Part shown: piece after piece, positions 47,201-62,200 of the stretch
Numbering within the stretch: the first letter of the stretch is position 1
Layout: every line of letters begins with the position of its first letter
Assembly (NCBI GenBank): GCA_017979445.1
Contig: CM030705.1
Span: forward strand, 14,215,040 to 14,279,039
DNA from: Akebia trifoliata
Lineage: Eukaryota > Streptophyta > Magnoliopsida > Ranunculales > Lardizabalaceae
Direction: 5' to 3'
Length of the DNA stretch: 64,000 nt
Notes under the pieces: generated by a model
Told to the model about the DNA's origin: nothing
Database searches by the model: none
What the model saw: only the letters and a program-made list of their open reading frames with translations
Translations under genes and position numbers: made by a program

Positions 47201-50200
47201 TTGAACATTTTTTTTTTTTAATAAATCCATCTGATAAGGCTGAACTTTCCAAAAGTACAATAAATCCACACATTTACCTTAAATGAAAATTTTAACACAT
47301 GTTCTTCAATAAATCACACGATGTTTTGAATAACATGGTAATGTTATTTTAGAGGGGGATGGGGAGTAAAACCCCATGATCTCTTCCTTACCCCTTTTGT
47401 ATCCTCCTCTCTCCCAAGGTATTAATTTTCAATGTGAGGTATATTTGGACCTCCTGGGAAGGGAAATTTTCGACCCAGTAGTGGAATAGTGGATTTTTCA
47501 GGGAAATGATGAGAATATTGAGAATCTCATCAAAACTTCAGGAAACAATAAAGCATGCATGGAAACACTCTTGACCCATCAAATTACAATAAGCACCATA
47601 TAGAGAGAGGGCATTAATGTCCATGGTGTTTTGTTACTCACCAACTCAGGGACCTAAGGACCCTAGAGCCAAAAATTGCTAAATTTATATATGAAAATGA
47701 TATTAATCATGTCATTTTAAATACACAAAGGCAAATAAAGATGTCCTATAACTACTTAGACCAACATTTCCCTATAACTCCATATGTGATCAACTACCAC
47801 TGACCTCATAAAACTAACGTTTTTTTAGACCTGTCATGTTGTTTCTCATCCTATATAACTTTCTTTAGATAGTAAAGTTATAAAGACAAAAATTCCCCCA
47901 ACAACAAAAACTTACATGCAGAAACGTAATGATAGGAAAAAGTAAGCTTTAACCATATACAAAGGTCAACCTTAGAGCTTCTATACTATGTATATGACTA
48001 ACATGATACAGTACATTTACCTTCACAAGGCTTGCAACAAGATTCAACATACTCATTCGGTTGAATTCCCAAAGAGTTGGAATCTGCACATTTGAGAATA
48101 TGAAAAAAAAAAAAACAAGTTGAACAGTGTGTTGAAATATTGTGAAATAATAAACGAGTGAAAACAGAAAGTCAAAATTTTAAAAAGTGTAGCTCGTGAA
48201 TATGCAGGTTAACTAATCAGTGTGATATTACAAGACAAAACACTACAAGACTATCAGATCCACATTTCCTGCATGGTCATTGTGCATGATCATTAGACTA
48301 ACGAGGGTTTTGGAGAGATCATTTGGCACCTTACTTTTCTAGTCACTTGCAGCGTTGATCTTTGCTTCTTATATCACTTTTCTTTTAGTAAAGAAACACT
48401 TCGTGGGATTTTGTTCTGCTCGGAAAGAATAGAAACATCCTGATCTTGATTGCTTCTGTGCTACTATATTTGGTTGTCAAAATCCTTGAGTTTTTTTAAA
48501 GCATTGTAAATGTATTTAATGATATCCTAAAGAAACTATGTCAACGGCAACCATGTCAACTTTTTTTTACATATATAATTATAAATTTTATTCAAAAAAG
48601 GAGGTCCAGAAGACCTACCTGATAATTAAAAAGACAGGTTTAGCATACAATGACTATAAAAGCTCCCATCTAAAAACAAAATCTTCAAAAAAAAACACCT
48701 TTAAACTCCTTAACTTACACCACAAAAATAGCAACCCCAAGATATCCAATGTCAGTTCATGTACTATAAGCCCCTTACCTTGCAATATTTTCCTATTTCT
48801 TTCCTGTAAAATGGATTGTCCATGTAGAATAGGTAGCACAGGTCAAATTATCCTGGAGAAGAGAATGTGATCTCATTTCACAAGTGGTAGCTGTTCCTTT
48901 ATGGTAGTTCATGAATAAAAGTATAAGACATCAGAAAGAAATGGCTCCTGATTAAGGTGTAGAGTACATTTGAGGCTCTTGGTAAGACATCTGGTGGTCT
49001 GTGGGCAATGAACGAGAAAACTTCAGACTTTAAAGACCTAGTTGTTCCCTAACTGAGGATGGAAGCAAGAGATCTCTACAAAATACGTCGTTCTATCCTT
49101 GCTCTTGATCGTTCAGTTTATGATATCATTGAACTAGGGGAAGACGATGAATCTAAGAAGAACAACTTACATGGTAAAAGACAATGACTTCAATGAAGGA
49201 TGAAAACATTTAACAAGTAGAAAGTCTTGCTCAACAGTGTGGTCAGTTGCTACTTATTATAGGTTCACTGAATAATAGGCATGCCACTAATGAACAGCTG
49301 ATTCTTTATTATTGTTTTTGATGAACGAAATACATTATATTTTGAAAAACTTGTGGCAATATCAAGAGCATAAGAGTAGTTACAAAAGCACTTTTATTTC
49401 TCTAAAATAATTGAACTAAAACTCGTCTAAGTAAAGTTCATTATCACCTTTACAGTGTATTAAACAAGTTTTAAACCAACATAAAATAGCATGAAGCAAA
49501 GGAAACCCAAATTAGATCAAACCTCTTTCGCATTAGGCCATTTGACATCACTAATCTCCAAAGTCAATTCAAAGCAGCCTCCATGTATATAGTTCCAATC
49601 TTGCATACCACCATAAATGGGGTACCTACAATTAGTTTTTTTGCACGAATGAACTTCATAGCATTTATACGGGAAGAAAAAGGGAAATTGACAATTTTAC
49701 AATTTTAAAATGATAATGACAAATGAGTGTGACAAGAAAACGTTGAGCAAAATCACAGGATATTTCTTGTTGAGTTGTTGATGAACTCCATAGTGAATTA
49801 TAGTTATCAGATTTAGAAGGAAAAAAAGAAAAGAAACTCTACGTGAATTAAGCTCAAAATTGTTCTTACCAAGCAGCCCCATTTGTAACCCCTTCTTGAA
49901 ATTCTTTGCCCAGAGACATGTTATGGTGAGAACGACTATACACACTTGCCATGTACCGGAATGTTTTGTCATCAGGGCAGGCATAGTAATGTTTCCTAAA
50001 ATTTATCCAAAGTGCAATGAGCATGACAAGAACTAAAAACGAAAAACAAGAAGAAAAACATCATGAGAATAGTGACCAATGATTCAAAATAAAAAGCATG
50101 TGCTCTGGCTTATCTAAAAATATGTATCAAAATCATGTTATAATCCTTTTCATTTTTCTGTTTCCTTTTTCATGATGTGGGGAAACTATTCTTGTCACTG

Positions 50201-53200
50201 AATATCAGCACCATGATGTAAAATTTATAATCACAATATAGAGCAAACCATGGTTCAATGAGAATTCCTTCTTAGAATGTCGGTCAAAACATCTTGATCT
50301 CAGAGGTGGTACCAAAATAAGAAATTAAGGGTTTGCATTGTGTTTGTCCAGGTATATTTTTCCATTGTCTTGGTTGGTACTTGGTATTATACTGTCTCAA
50401 TCGAGACATTTTGGTTCTTCGACTAAGTGAGGGGTACCTCAAGAACAAGACTTTAAACCATAGAGCAATCCAATGTTGAATTGCCTCTATTTAATAAGCT
50501 TGGCGATGCATGTAGTTGACTTAGGAGGGTTGGATCCTCCCCCCAAGATTTGTCCCTCTTGATACAAGATTGGGGCATGGTTTTTAGGAGAAAAGGGATC
50601 CAATGGTCAAGGCCTCAATTATATTGTTCTCCCATGTGGTCAAGCCTTTTGAATCATTTTTCATGTTAGATTGATAGTTGCTTTGTTGGTTATAGCTCTA
50701 CAGTGACCTATGGGCATTTTTCTAATTTAGATTTTATTTCTTGTTTTGGTCACTTACATCTCATGTAAGGGCATACTTGTAATTGTGTTTTATAGATATA
50801 TATACACACTCATACAATGAGGGTATACGAATCATCTGTCAAAAGCCTAATTTTTTTCATCCTCTTTTATTCTAAAATCTACAACCAAAACTTTAACTTG
50901 GAATCAGAGCTTAAAGAAAAAGGGGTAGTGATGCTCAGGGGCGGAGCCAGGATTTTCTAGTAGTGGGGGCAAACTATGATCAGTTGTATAGTTGAAGAAC
51001 TTGGATGGAGGGAGGTGAGGGTGTGGGGGCAAAAATTGGAGGGAGATGAGGGTGTGGGGGCAAATGGGGAGAGAGATGAGGGAGTGGGGACAAATGGGGC
51101 ATGTAATTAGTTGAAAATATAGAGGTGTCTCAAAGTTCTGTGGGGGCAATTGCCCCCACCAGCTCCTTACTAGCTCCGCCCCTGGTGATGCTTTCTTTTA
51201 CCCACGGTTGTTGATCAAATCAATCATCATTGATGATGTAAGTATCACAAAATACAAAGTGGTGTTTTTGATCTGTGAAAGATAGTGTTGGAAAGGTATT
51301 GATTTATTATGATTTTTCCAGGATGGTTTTAGACAACATTTAGTGATTTTTGGAAAAACACCACAACTGGAGTTTTCTCTCAGTTTCTCTATTAGTTGGG
51401 TCTTTCAGCGATAAATCACATAAAAATGAATCATTTTTTCAATAGCTTTCTATTGAATGGGTGAAACCATAATTTGGATGTGATTTGTGAGAGTTGTCAA
51501 TTTTAATTTCGTTTTTTGCGATGTGTGACCCAGAACATGTGTTACAGTTAGATATCCATGGTATCTGGGTATTTTGATGCTTATAATTGCTTAATATTCA
51601 TGTCAGTTGTGCATTTTGGAGGTGTTGTGCTCCTAATGTGACAGTTCGATAGTGCAATAGATTGTCTAGCAATTATGATGATGAATGACAGAAAAATGAT
51701 TTTCAACAGTAGAGGTACTGCCCATGATGGAACAAACTACTTGAATGGTTCCAATCTGCCAAGTTTTTCTTGACCAGCACGAAGGAATGGGGCTGTATGA
51801 ATGGAACTATTAGATACCCTGATACAGGTGATTTGACACATGTTGATTGGAAATCCGAGAATATGACAGTATTTTCATGGCTCCTCCACTCTATGCAGCC
51901 CAACATTAGTAAGAGATTCATGTAACGACGTAGCAAAGAAAGTATGGATGCAGTGGCTGAATCTTGCTCCCATGAGCATGATTTTTCGCCACGATAGTCA
52001 GTTGACAGTTGGTACCAAATGAAAGTTGTGTTTCACTCCAAACGTCTGTTCACACAACCGAAAGTTGTGTTTCACTCCAAACGTCTATTCACACAACCAA
52101 AAGTTGAGTTTCACCCCGAGACGAAACACAACTTTCATTTTTGTGGCTGAATCTTACACCCATGAGCATAATTTTACCAAGATATTTGAATTGATTTATC
52201 GAATCCTTTGGTCCGAGGGTCCAATCCTTTAGTGGTTATTATTCCAATGGCTTGAGTCACTATCATTCTGCATATGGCAGTGAGCAGCACCTTTAGATTG
52301 AGCAGAGATTTTTTTTTTTTAAATTTATCTATTGAGTGTTGGAATCCTGAGTATGAGTCAGCTCATGCCAATGAGCTTCGACTTTTCCTTTGGTTGGTAC
52401 TGTTTTGTTCCTTTCCAATATGTCCAATAATATGCCTGAGAAGACTGCTCTTGTTTCTAATCTCTGATCGTCTACATTGTGGTTCATCTTTCGGTAGCAG
52501 TGATACTCCCTCCCAATATGATACAAGCAAGCTGAAATGTACAAATTGTGGTAGATTTTAGCACACCAAGGAGAAGTGTTGGGACCTTTCTTATTGTCTT
52601 AAGCCAAACAACACCTGCAGGGTTATGATTGATTCTACAAATTAACCGTAAAAAAGTAGGGTGTCATTATATGATTAAAGGACCATGGAAGTGTGCAATT
52701 GTAATGCTCCAGACCCTCAATAATACAATATTGTCTGCTTTGCGCCGAAGCCCACATGGCTTTAAAATGCGCGTATAGGGTCTGGTTTGTCCTTTCCTTA
52801 TAGCCCAGGCTCTGAATGTTCTCTTACTCAATATGGAACTATCACACTTCTCCCTGCTATTCCACCCTGCAACGTGATGAATCTACTTCGCCCTACGGTC
52901 TTTGTAGCCCTTTCCATGTCCAACAAGTGGTGCACCGATAGGACCGTGACAACCTCCCCTCCAAACAGGAAATGCCATCCTCGGCTATGATACCATATGT
53001 AACACCCCAGGCTTACAACAGTACAATATTGTCTACTTTGAGCCGAAACTCACATGGATCTAGAACACGTTGTATCATATAAGGTTTGGTTTGTCCTTAC
53101 AGCCTAGACCCTGAACGTTCTCCTACCCAATGTGGGACTAATCACACTCTTCCCTGCTATTCCACCAAGCAACATGACCCCTTAATCTCCGTAACCCTTT

Positions 53201-56200
53201 CCACGTCCAGCTAGTGGCGCATCATCATCGACGTAACAACAACCAACCAGAAACAAGGAGGCATTGTGTGTTCTCCCACTTGTAGAATTGTTGGAGAGTT
53301 GGAGAACTCCATTAAATCTATATTATTTTTTTTACTTTATCTCAATTCTTGACCTCTTTATCTCCTACTTTTCACTTAAAATTCATTGAAGCATTCTCAA
53401 GCTCCATCAACATTCGAAGGCTCAATGTATATGATGAATGATTAATCACTATATAAAAAAGGGGGTCATGTTTCCCTTGGGTAAGTCCCTAAATTAGTGA
53501 GTAGGGTATAAGCCCTTGAATGAAAGACCCAAAATCCCTCGAGGAAGATTCGAATATTGGGTTGGTGGAAAATATTAAATATGTATTTGGAACTTGTGAT
53601 TTTTTTTTTAAATGTTGTGTTGAATTATTCACCATGATATTTACATTCATGATTTATTCTTAACTTTAATCATATTTAGTAGATGTGACCTTCGAGATAT
53701 CTTACTCACCGATAATGTCCGACACATTTTTCAAGACCATAGAAGATTTCGGATGAGATTGATGCATGAAGTTTTCTCAATTAGTGTTATTATTATTAGA
53801 TTTTTAGTTGGTGTATTCTAATTTCAGATCGATGAACAATGTGAAGGACGATATTCCTTAGTTTTGTATTTTCCTTATTTCATATTACGATTGTTTGTTG
53901 GTATTAGTTATTTTAGAGGCCTTAGTAAATTTGGTAATGTTTTTTTTATTTGAAGTCTTTGTTGAAAAACATTGAGAACCTTGTTGATATGGGAACTTTA
54001 TTTATGTCATGTCAAATTTTCTTTATCTATTTACAGGTTTATGTTTTAAATTGAGTTATTTATTTATTAAATTGAAGCGTATGGATCTTGGACCCAATAA
54101 ATCAAAAAAAAATCGCTAGCTATTTTATATAATTAATTTGTTTCAGTTCTGTTGCATGACTGCACTACAGTAATTGAAATATTTTGGGTTCAAACCTAAA
54201 ATATCTTCACATAAAATATAGTATTTATTAATTTCTAAAAATCATAGTAGAAGTAAACTTTCTAACTAAAAAGATCTTATGTCAAATCATTTTTTATTTA
54301 TTACTTATAATTTTTCCAATTAAATGAATATTTTATGAAAAATAGAAAATGATGCTCAATCTTGGGACCGATTTTTCAAGATTTTAGCACTGAAATTAAT
54401 CCTTTTGGAAAACTTGAAAGGCTTGGTGTTTTTCCTCAAGTTTTCAAATCAATCAACCGTTTGCAAAAACTCTAAAAATTGAATTCTATAGAACTTATTT
54501 TGTATTTAAGTGTCAAGTGTTGTCCAATGTTTTCAACAACCTTTTATGGCTTTTTGGCAACCTTTTCGAAAAGTTTCTTCAAAAGTAAGGTTATTATAGG
54601 AATGCTTAGGCTTTATAAATTAACTTTCCATCAAGTTAAGATTCATCAAAATTGGAATTAAATTGTGTGGCTAGAAATTATAGAATGACCAATGGCCAAA
54701 CAATTCTCATGTTATCACTTTCAGTTGGTTAGAGTTAAAAAAAGCGGAAATTGCTCTATTATTGGATAGAACATTTTAAAAAGTATTTTTTTCTATATTT
54801 TTTTTAATTCACCCCTTGGGATCCGGGATTTGGACTTGAGTCATGGACCTAGGTCCAAGTTACAGATCTCGAGGACTTAGGTTTGACGGGTTCTTTGGTA
54901 TTGTGGCAGGTACAAAGACCATTTTCACCACTAGTTTTCCTTTGGAATCCACATTGAATGTCCCAAATATGCCTAATAATCTTCTTACTGTTCGTAACAT
55001 TACCAAATGACTCAATTGTCACTTGATGTAGATTTCAGGATTTGACGATGGGGATGACATTTGGTCCTGGTTATGAGGAAATAAGGCCCTACATACTTGA
55101 GAATGAGAGGATCTCTGTTTAGGTCCCCATTTTGTTATGTTTTTTTATTCCTAGTACTATGCATTTGTAGCATTCCTGTCTTGGTCACATGCCTTTGTCG
55201 AGGCTATGTTTGTTATTTCATAATCAACTTAAGTATGTTGCTAGTTCTATTTTGCATTGTGATGTGTGTCAATACTCTACAAACATTGTCAAAACTCTTA
55301 ACCTTCTAAGCAAGGTATTAAATTTTGATTTTGAAGTCTATTTCGATCATCCTGGAAATGAAAATCTTTTGTCAAAATATTTCGAGCAGTGTGAAAATCA
55401 ATACAATTTTCAACGAAATGATAGAAATATTATGAAATAATGAAAAAATTGCAGAAGTGTTCAATGAAAGTGCAGGAAATGATAAAATAGACATGAAAAC
55501 ACACTCATAAGTCATCAAACTATAATAAACAACTTATAATTTCACTCCACAATTGCATAAGTACCTAAGAGTTCAACGCCTAAAACAACAATATGCTCCA
55601 TAGAAAAGAAAATATAATGTCACATTAACTGTGAATAATTTAATATGTAAACCACTATCTTAAACAAACAAACTATTACATAGTACATTTTCATATTATT
55701 GTAATCTAAAAAATATATATTCTCACATTATTATACATATTATTTTATCTTTTAAATTGTATGAATAAGTTACTAATATATCTAACTAATTAGAACATGG
55801 ACGATTGTATATGAATGTATGAATATCTCGATCGAAGTTTATTATTTATTGAAATATTTCCACCAAACTCTTGCATTTTTATATCTAAAATTTGACAAAT
55901 TTTGATTTTTTTTTTGGTCGAAATTCAGTATTCACCGAAATATTTCCTGAATGTATAGTGATTTCCACTGAAATATATACATAAAGAAACTATCGGTTAA
56001 ATTTCATGTCAAATCTTGTTAAAATGGAAATATTTCGGTATATTTCATGGAACTATGTTGAAATTTCTTACTATGCTTCTATGCAATAGTAAATATGATG
56101 TTTCTTTTAGTATTGTTCACTCTAATGGGTGAGGTCCTTTCGCTATTACATCTCTGCTTGGCTTTCGATGTTTTGTTTCATTTTTGGACAATTATACACA

Positions 56201-59200
56201 CATAACCAGTGTATTTATGAAATCTAAATATGAAGTGGCTGCGAGATCAATTTTTAAGAGACATTTGCACCAATTGCCAAGATGAATTTTATCTGCGTAA
56301 TCCATTTTCTTGTAGCTAATAAAAGGTAGCCTCTTCATTACTTGGATGTTAAAAATATATTCCTACATGGGGATTTTCAAGAAAAAATGTATATGGCTCT
56401 TCCTAATGGTTTTTGACTTGAGGGGTCGAAAGATAGAATTTGTAAGCTAAAAGTGGCTATATATAGACTAAAACAATCTCTAGGTGCTTCATTCGAAGAG
56501 TTCAGTGAAGTAGTTATGCAAGTTGTATACAAAAAAAAAAAAAAAATTATGATCACACCCTATTACTTAAATAGGGAAAACACCTAACAACATTGATAGT
56601 ATATGATGAGGGTATTGTTACCATGGGTAACAATGACGATGAGCTCATGCCGTTGAAACAAACCTAAGCAAGGTGTTTGACACAAAGAACTTAGCACTAC
56701 TTAAGTATTTTCTTGGGATTGAAGTGGTTAGGCCTAAGAGGGGAATTTTCATCACAAAGAGAAAGAACAATACAGATCTTTTGAAGCAAACAAGAATGAT
56801 GGGGGCAACGCTTGCGAACTCAACCATGATACTCAATCAGAAAAATGAAAGCCAAGGATAGTGAAACACTTGAAGATGGATACTATCAGTGATTTATTGG
56901 AAAGCTTATATATGACTGTCACTTGTCCTGACATCCATATGACGTACGGTTAACTAGTATATGCACTCAATATGTGGCTGACATGTTGATGGACTGTACA
57001 AGATTCTCAGGTACCTAGAATCTAGCCAAAGGGAAGGGTTTTTATACAGACATCATGGACACTTTAACATGGAGATATAATGATGGGAACTTTAACGGGC
57101 AGGATCTCTCAGTGATAGAAGGTCCACCACTAAATACTGCACGTTTGTCAGCGAAAATTTGGTTCTTGGAAGAGAAAGTAGAATGTTGTTTCTCAATCGA
57201 GTGCAGAAGTCAAATATAGGGCCATGGCCGATGGCATTTGAGAAGGGCTATGGGTTTATTGGATTACATTCATTCTTGCCAACTTAGCAGTCCATGTGAA
57301 GACACCTATCAAGTTAAACAGAGACGATTTGGCCACTAAACAAATTGCCTCCTATTCAGTTTATCACAAGAAAACCAAGGACATTGAGGATGATTATCAT
57401 TTGTAAGAGAAAATGTGGCATCTAAAGTATTTTGTGGTTCTTTTGTTAGTTGACAAGAAAAAATTACTAATGTGCTCATTGACACTGCAAAAGACGAGAT
57501 TGCATGAGTTGATATCTTAGTAGGGCATGAATTACATCTACGTACCAGCTCAAGGGGAAGTGTTGATGACAGCCATATAGTGACATATGAGAAGTACCGT
57601 CAATTGGCTTTTATGTCTGGTGTTATTATTTATATCTGGTGTAAAGCCATACTTCTCATTTAGTTTTATATATACTAATATAACGAGTGTATTTTCATTA
57701 CCATAATTTCTCTACATCCTTTTTGCTTCTTTTCTTCTAACATCTACAACCAAAACTTCAAATTTTTAAGGAGAAAACGAGGACAAAATTTTGTAGGAAA
57801 ATATCAAATTGCCTTACTTGGTACATAGCACATCATTTGCATTTGCAAATTATTCCCATGGCAAATGTTTCTCAGTGAAAATTTTATTGTGTCTTGGCCA
57901 CTAGAAAATCTCTTGATAAATCATTTATAGTGCTTGCTTGATTTTTTTTAATGCAAAAAAATTTACAGACATGTTAAAATAAAATGTGAGAAAATATTTA
58001 AGTAAATTCAACTTTGTCTAAGTGGTTAACAGATTGAAGATGAGGGCATTTAGGTCATTTTCTGTTAGTTTCCAAAACTATAATTATGATCATCAACGCA
58101 CATATGTAGTCATTTAAATAAGCTCGATAAAAAATAAAATAAAAAGCTTGATCATTTAGAACTGTTAAGAGAGGAACAAGAGAATGGGTGGGAATGGAGT
58201 CAAATAACATTTGCAAATGGTTTGCAGTACTTTTTGTGCTACAAACCATTTGTTGGAATTTCTTAAGAATTTAAGAAGTCCATGCAAAGTTTATACAATG
58301 CAAATCATTTGCATTGTGTCTCCCAAGTACCCATAAAATGTATTTTAGGAAATTTTTTGCATTTGCAAATGATTTGCAGTGTACCAATAGGGTCATAATA
58401 TCATAGCTGAATAAAACAAAAAACATTCCAGAGCTGAAATAACCATATAGTTTTTTTTTATATATAGTGCTGAAATTAGTATAGCAAAGTCCTTTGAGCT
58501 TTGTTTAAAACTGAGATAATAATTGTGACACTACAACAAAATTTGGAGTAAATCATACAGAAAATAGACTCGATGAAAGGATGCTAAAAAGAGACGGGAG
58601 ATGCATTATTATGGGATACTTCTTTTATGAACGTATATTCTAATTTAAAATTGGCCAAGACTCCTCAATCAATAATAAAAATAAATAAATAAAATCTATG
58701 TAGTATTCATATATAAGTTTGATCAGGCTAGTAGAACCAAGCAACGCTTTCTTGGTTGAATAAGGGGAAAGAGCATCTTAATAACTGTAAGCCTATGTAA
58801 GGAAACATTAAATAGAGGTGTGATTTTGAGGTCCTGATTAGGCCATTAGGGTATGAGTTAGAAGATGGATCCAGAAGAATTACCTTTTATCTTGAGAGCC
58901 ATCCCATGGATAATTTGCAACAAGTGCTCCCTGAGAACAACAACAAATTTATTGAAGGGACTCATTTCCACATTTATTCAATAACCAGAATAATGTTAAA
59001 CCAAATAATTTCTACAACCTAATAGATATATAATCGCCTATTTCTCAACAGTTTAAATTCCTTTTGATATCTCCATAGCCCCAATTTCTATCAATATGTG
59101 GTTACTTTGATTCAAATTATTACTATTATTATTATTATATAAAACTTGGGTGCTCATAGAGATGAAGAGAGAATTTACTTTTTAACAGAAGTGGCTATCA

Positions 59201-62200
59201 AAATTTCAAGTTTTCGGCCAAATGCATTCCACTGGACCAAATCATTTCTAATATGGTTGACGCAAAAGTAGTTCAGGCTAAGATTTAAAGGTTCTCCCTT
59301 ATAGTCCAAGATACACAAGTACCTCTAAGTTCACATGTGCAACTCAGGAATAACTTTCTAGGGATGGATAAAACTTTATCAAACTCAAATTTTGGACCCC
59401 TCCCCTGTTCCCTTATTCATGGTTCAAATTTTATTCCATTTTGGAATGTTTGGTGGAACATTCCAGTTTTGGCCAAAACCGGAACAAGATATCAACTCTG
59501 AAACATTCAATGTTTCAGGAATGTTTTGAAATGCAATTTTTTGGGGATTGCCTCAGAATGTTTTGGTTAAGATCTTTTAAGGTGATAGTTAGAATTTTCA
59601 ATTAAATGATCTAAAAAGGTTGCAGTGTAAACTCCAAAGAGAGCTTCTTCACCCCTCCACCTCCCCCATCAAATTCTTTTTTTTTTTTTCCCATTCTCTA
59701 TGCTTTCATATCTAGTCATCTTTCTACAAATCCATCTTTGTACTAGTGTTATGGAGGAATCTTTTCTCATATGTAGTTGTTTACATCATTCATCATTAGG
59801 GACCTAGGAATGTCATATGATAGGTTACAATGAATGGTTAGGGCAAGAAATATTGTGCTTTGATATAGCATAGTGTAGAGGATATATTACTTTGGGGGAT
59901 TCAATCGAGAGAAGGTAAAATTGCCACAAAAATTTCCCTAAGACAGAAAAGTCAAAAACGATAGGTAGTAGGATTCTCAGCACTAGTGGGAAGTGACAAA
60001 TAAAAAGCTGAGGTTGACGGAAATGAATTTCATGTTGGACTTAGTGAAATTTCCTCAGTGAGAAATTGTGAAACGTGAATTAGTATTTTAAAGCAAAAAA
60101 GAACTCTTTTTGGAACATGTAAAGGTATAATGAAAAGATTTAAAGGTAGCTGTTCATAGCAGTATTGACCTGATTGCTACTTCCACATGGAGCTCAAGGT
60201 ATTAAATTTCCATAATTTTGCAAAAATGTCATTAAATTTTCCCCTTTTCCAAGTACTGACATCGAAAGGCACTTTTCATTTCCACAAAATTTTATTCAAA
60301 ATCACCATTCATTTTAAATTTTCAAGAATAATTTATTTCTTTGATATACTAAAACATAGTTGATAGGGACATCAAATATTGAGGAGTAGATTTTAGTTTT
60401 TCTTTTCTTCTAATCTTTATTTTCTTTTTTATTTTTTTGTTCTTCTTGATTTTTTTTTAATTCATTGTTCTTGATTTTCTTGATTCTTGATTCTTGATCC
60501 TTGATTCTTGATCTTTGATTCTTGAAACCCCTTTCTTAATTTTTGATTCTTGATACTTGAAACTTACAAAACTTCAACCCTTAATCATTTCCTTACCTTA
60601 CAAACCTTTAACCAAATTCCTTAAACCCTCATATTTTCTTTTCTCCCATCACCGTCCTGCATCAATAGTATACTCCTCAAACTTGTATATCAAAATTTTC
60701 AAAATCCAGGGAAACCCAACCTCATATTTCTTTAGAAATTGATTGTTACAAGCATTTAAGGTTAAAACAACTAATATAGTAGAACTAAAACTTGTAAATT
60801 TTATTATTTGAATTGGTAGAGAATATCAAAGTAAAATTCAGGGTTTTATCCCATTTAAAGGAATTGATAAAGTATTCCAATTAAATTGATATATCTGTAG
60901 TTGTTTGACATAAATGGGATTTGGCGGTGTAAGTGAATTAGATCTACCGATCTAGGATGCATTCATATCAGATTACTGTGCATAATAATAAAAAATTGAG
61001 GGTTCAACTTAATTCTTTGTGGTGGTCAAGACCTTTAGTAAGATCTAACAATGAGAGATTAACAACAAAAATTCAAAATATTACTTTCTCATAATCTAAA
61101 TAAGCTTACTTGTCATATAATGACAACATGAGAAATGCATAGACCAATCTTTGTTCACAATTAACTTAGAAGTGCTCAATAACCATTTTTTATAAAGGAT
61201 TCTTCATGGTTAGAACTTAGAAATTTTGGCATGAACATTCATTGCATATGAATGAAACAAATAAATGGAATGGTAGAGAAAATTTGAAGATTTATTGGGT
61301 AAGAATTTGCTTTAATAAGATCGATCACGCAAGAACATGAATGCAACACTTCGATATCAAATGGAGCACACACTTTATTTACTAAAGTAAATGGTACGAA
61401 AAAATAGAAAAGAAGCATTACCCCATGCAAACTGGCGGAGGCTGTGAAATGTCTCTTTTCAACCAACTCATAATGGCTTTTGTTTCAGGTTGACGTGATT
61501 CCATGTCATCGTTCACAGTAAAAAACTATGTGCATTTTAGTCAGCTAATATTAATCATTGATATTTACTCTAGAAAAAAAACCAACAAATAGTAAACCCA
61601 ATGAAACTAACAACAGAAATTAGATCCCTTGAGTCTCACTTTCAGTAAACGGAAACCATATAATTGCTGATATAAGAACTGAAAGTGCATAAATTAACAG
61701 TCACCTGATCTGGAAAATCTCTATTTAGGTCAATGTTGTTTGCATTGCCACGTCTCCTAAGTGAAAATCCATCAGGATTCATTGTGGGAAGTATATGAAG
61801 GTGGACATTTTTTATGATCAATGTTGCCTATGGGGACAAAAATATGATATAAAATGTATTAGACCTTGCCGTGAAGAACTCAAAATCAGTTAATGTAAGC
61901 TTATGGAAAATGGGAATTATAAAGAAAAAGTTATCCTAATTCTACAAAAAAATACAAAGTGGCAAGAAATGATGTATGAATTGGGTAGGTTGTAAGTTCA
62001 ATCATGACATGCCCACCAAAAAGAAAATAAATACCTCCCTTGTTAAGATAGTAGACATGCATCCCTGGACTAAAATACTAGTTTGCTCCCCTGATCTTCC
62101 GACTTTAAAAAATTCTGACCCCATGAATGATAAATCACTCTTTTTATTTGTTATTTTTATTTCAAAGCGATTTATCAAAATTTTAATAGGTAAATGGGCC

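Larger units (their letters stand above)
50684..57760 (+). mobile_element. Old, decayed Ty1/copia element (Copia-3) with nested insertions
   Basis: The 5' LTR (about 50684-50895) and 3' LTR (57561-57760) both start TGTTG and share TATAG, AGTGACC/ATATG and the end ACAACCAAAACTT. A primer-site relic TGGAATCAGAGC lies at 50899-50910 and a polypurine tract CTCAAGGGGAAG at 57549-57560. The interior holds gag, protease and pol fragments on the plus strand. It was later invaded by an hAT-type MITE, a foldback element and a TRIM. LTR divergence is high, so it is much older than Copia-1 and Copia-2. It lies in the SOL1 intron between exons d and e. Confidence 0.8.

Noticed and set aside
49059..49190. 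Short plus-strand frame [20 protein letters not shown]...
   Set aside because: Composition looks coding but it is only 43 codons, in a SOL1 intron, with no splice partners or family I recognise; kept only as a note.
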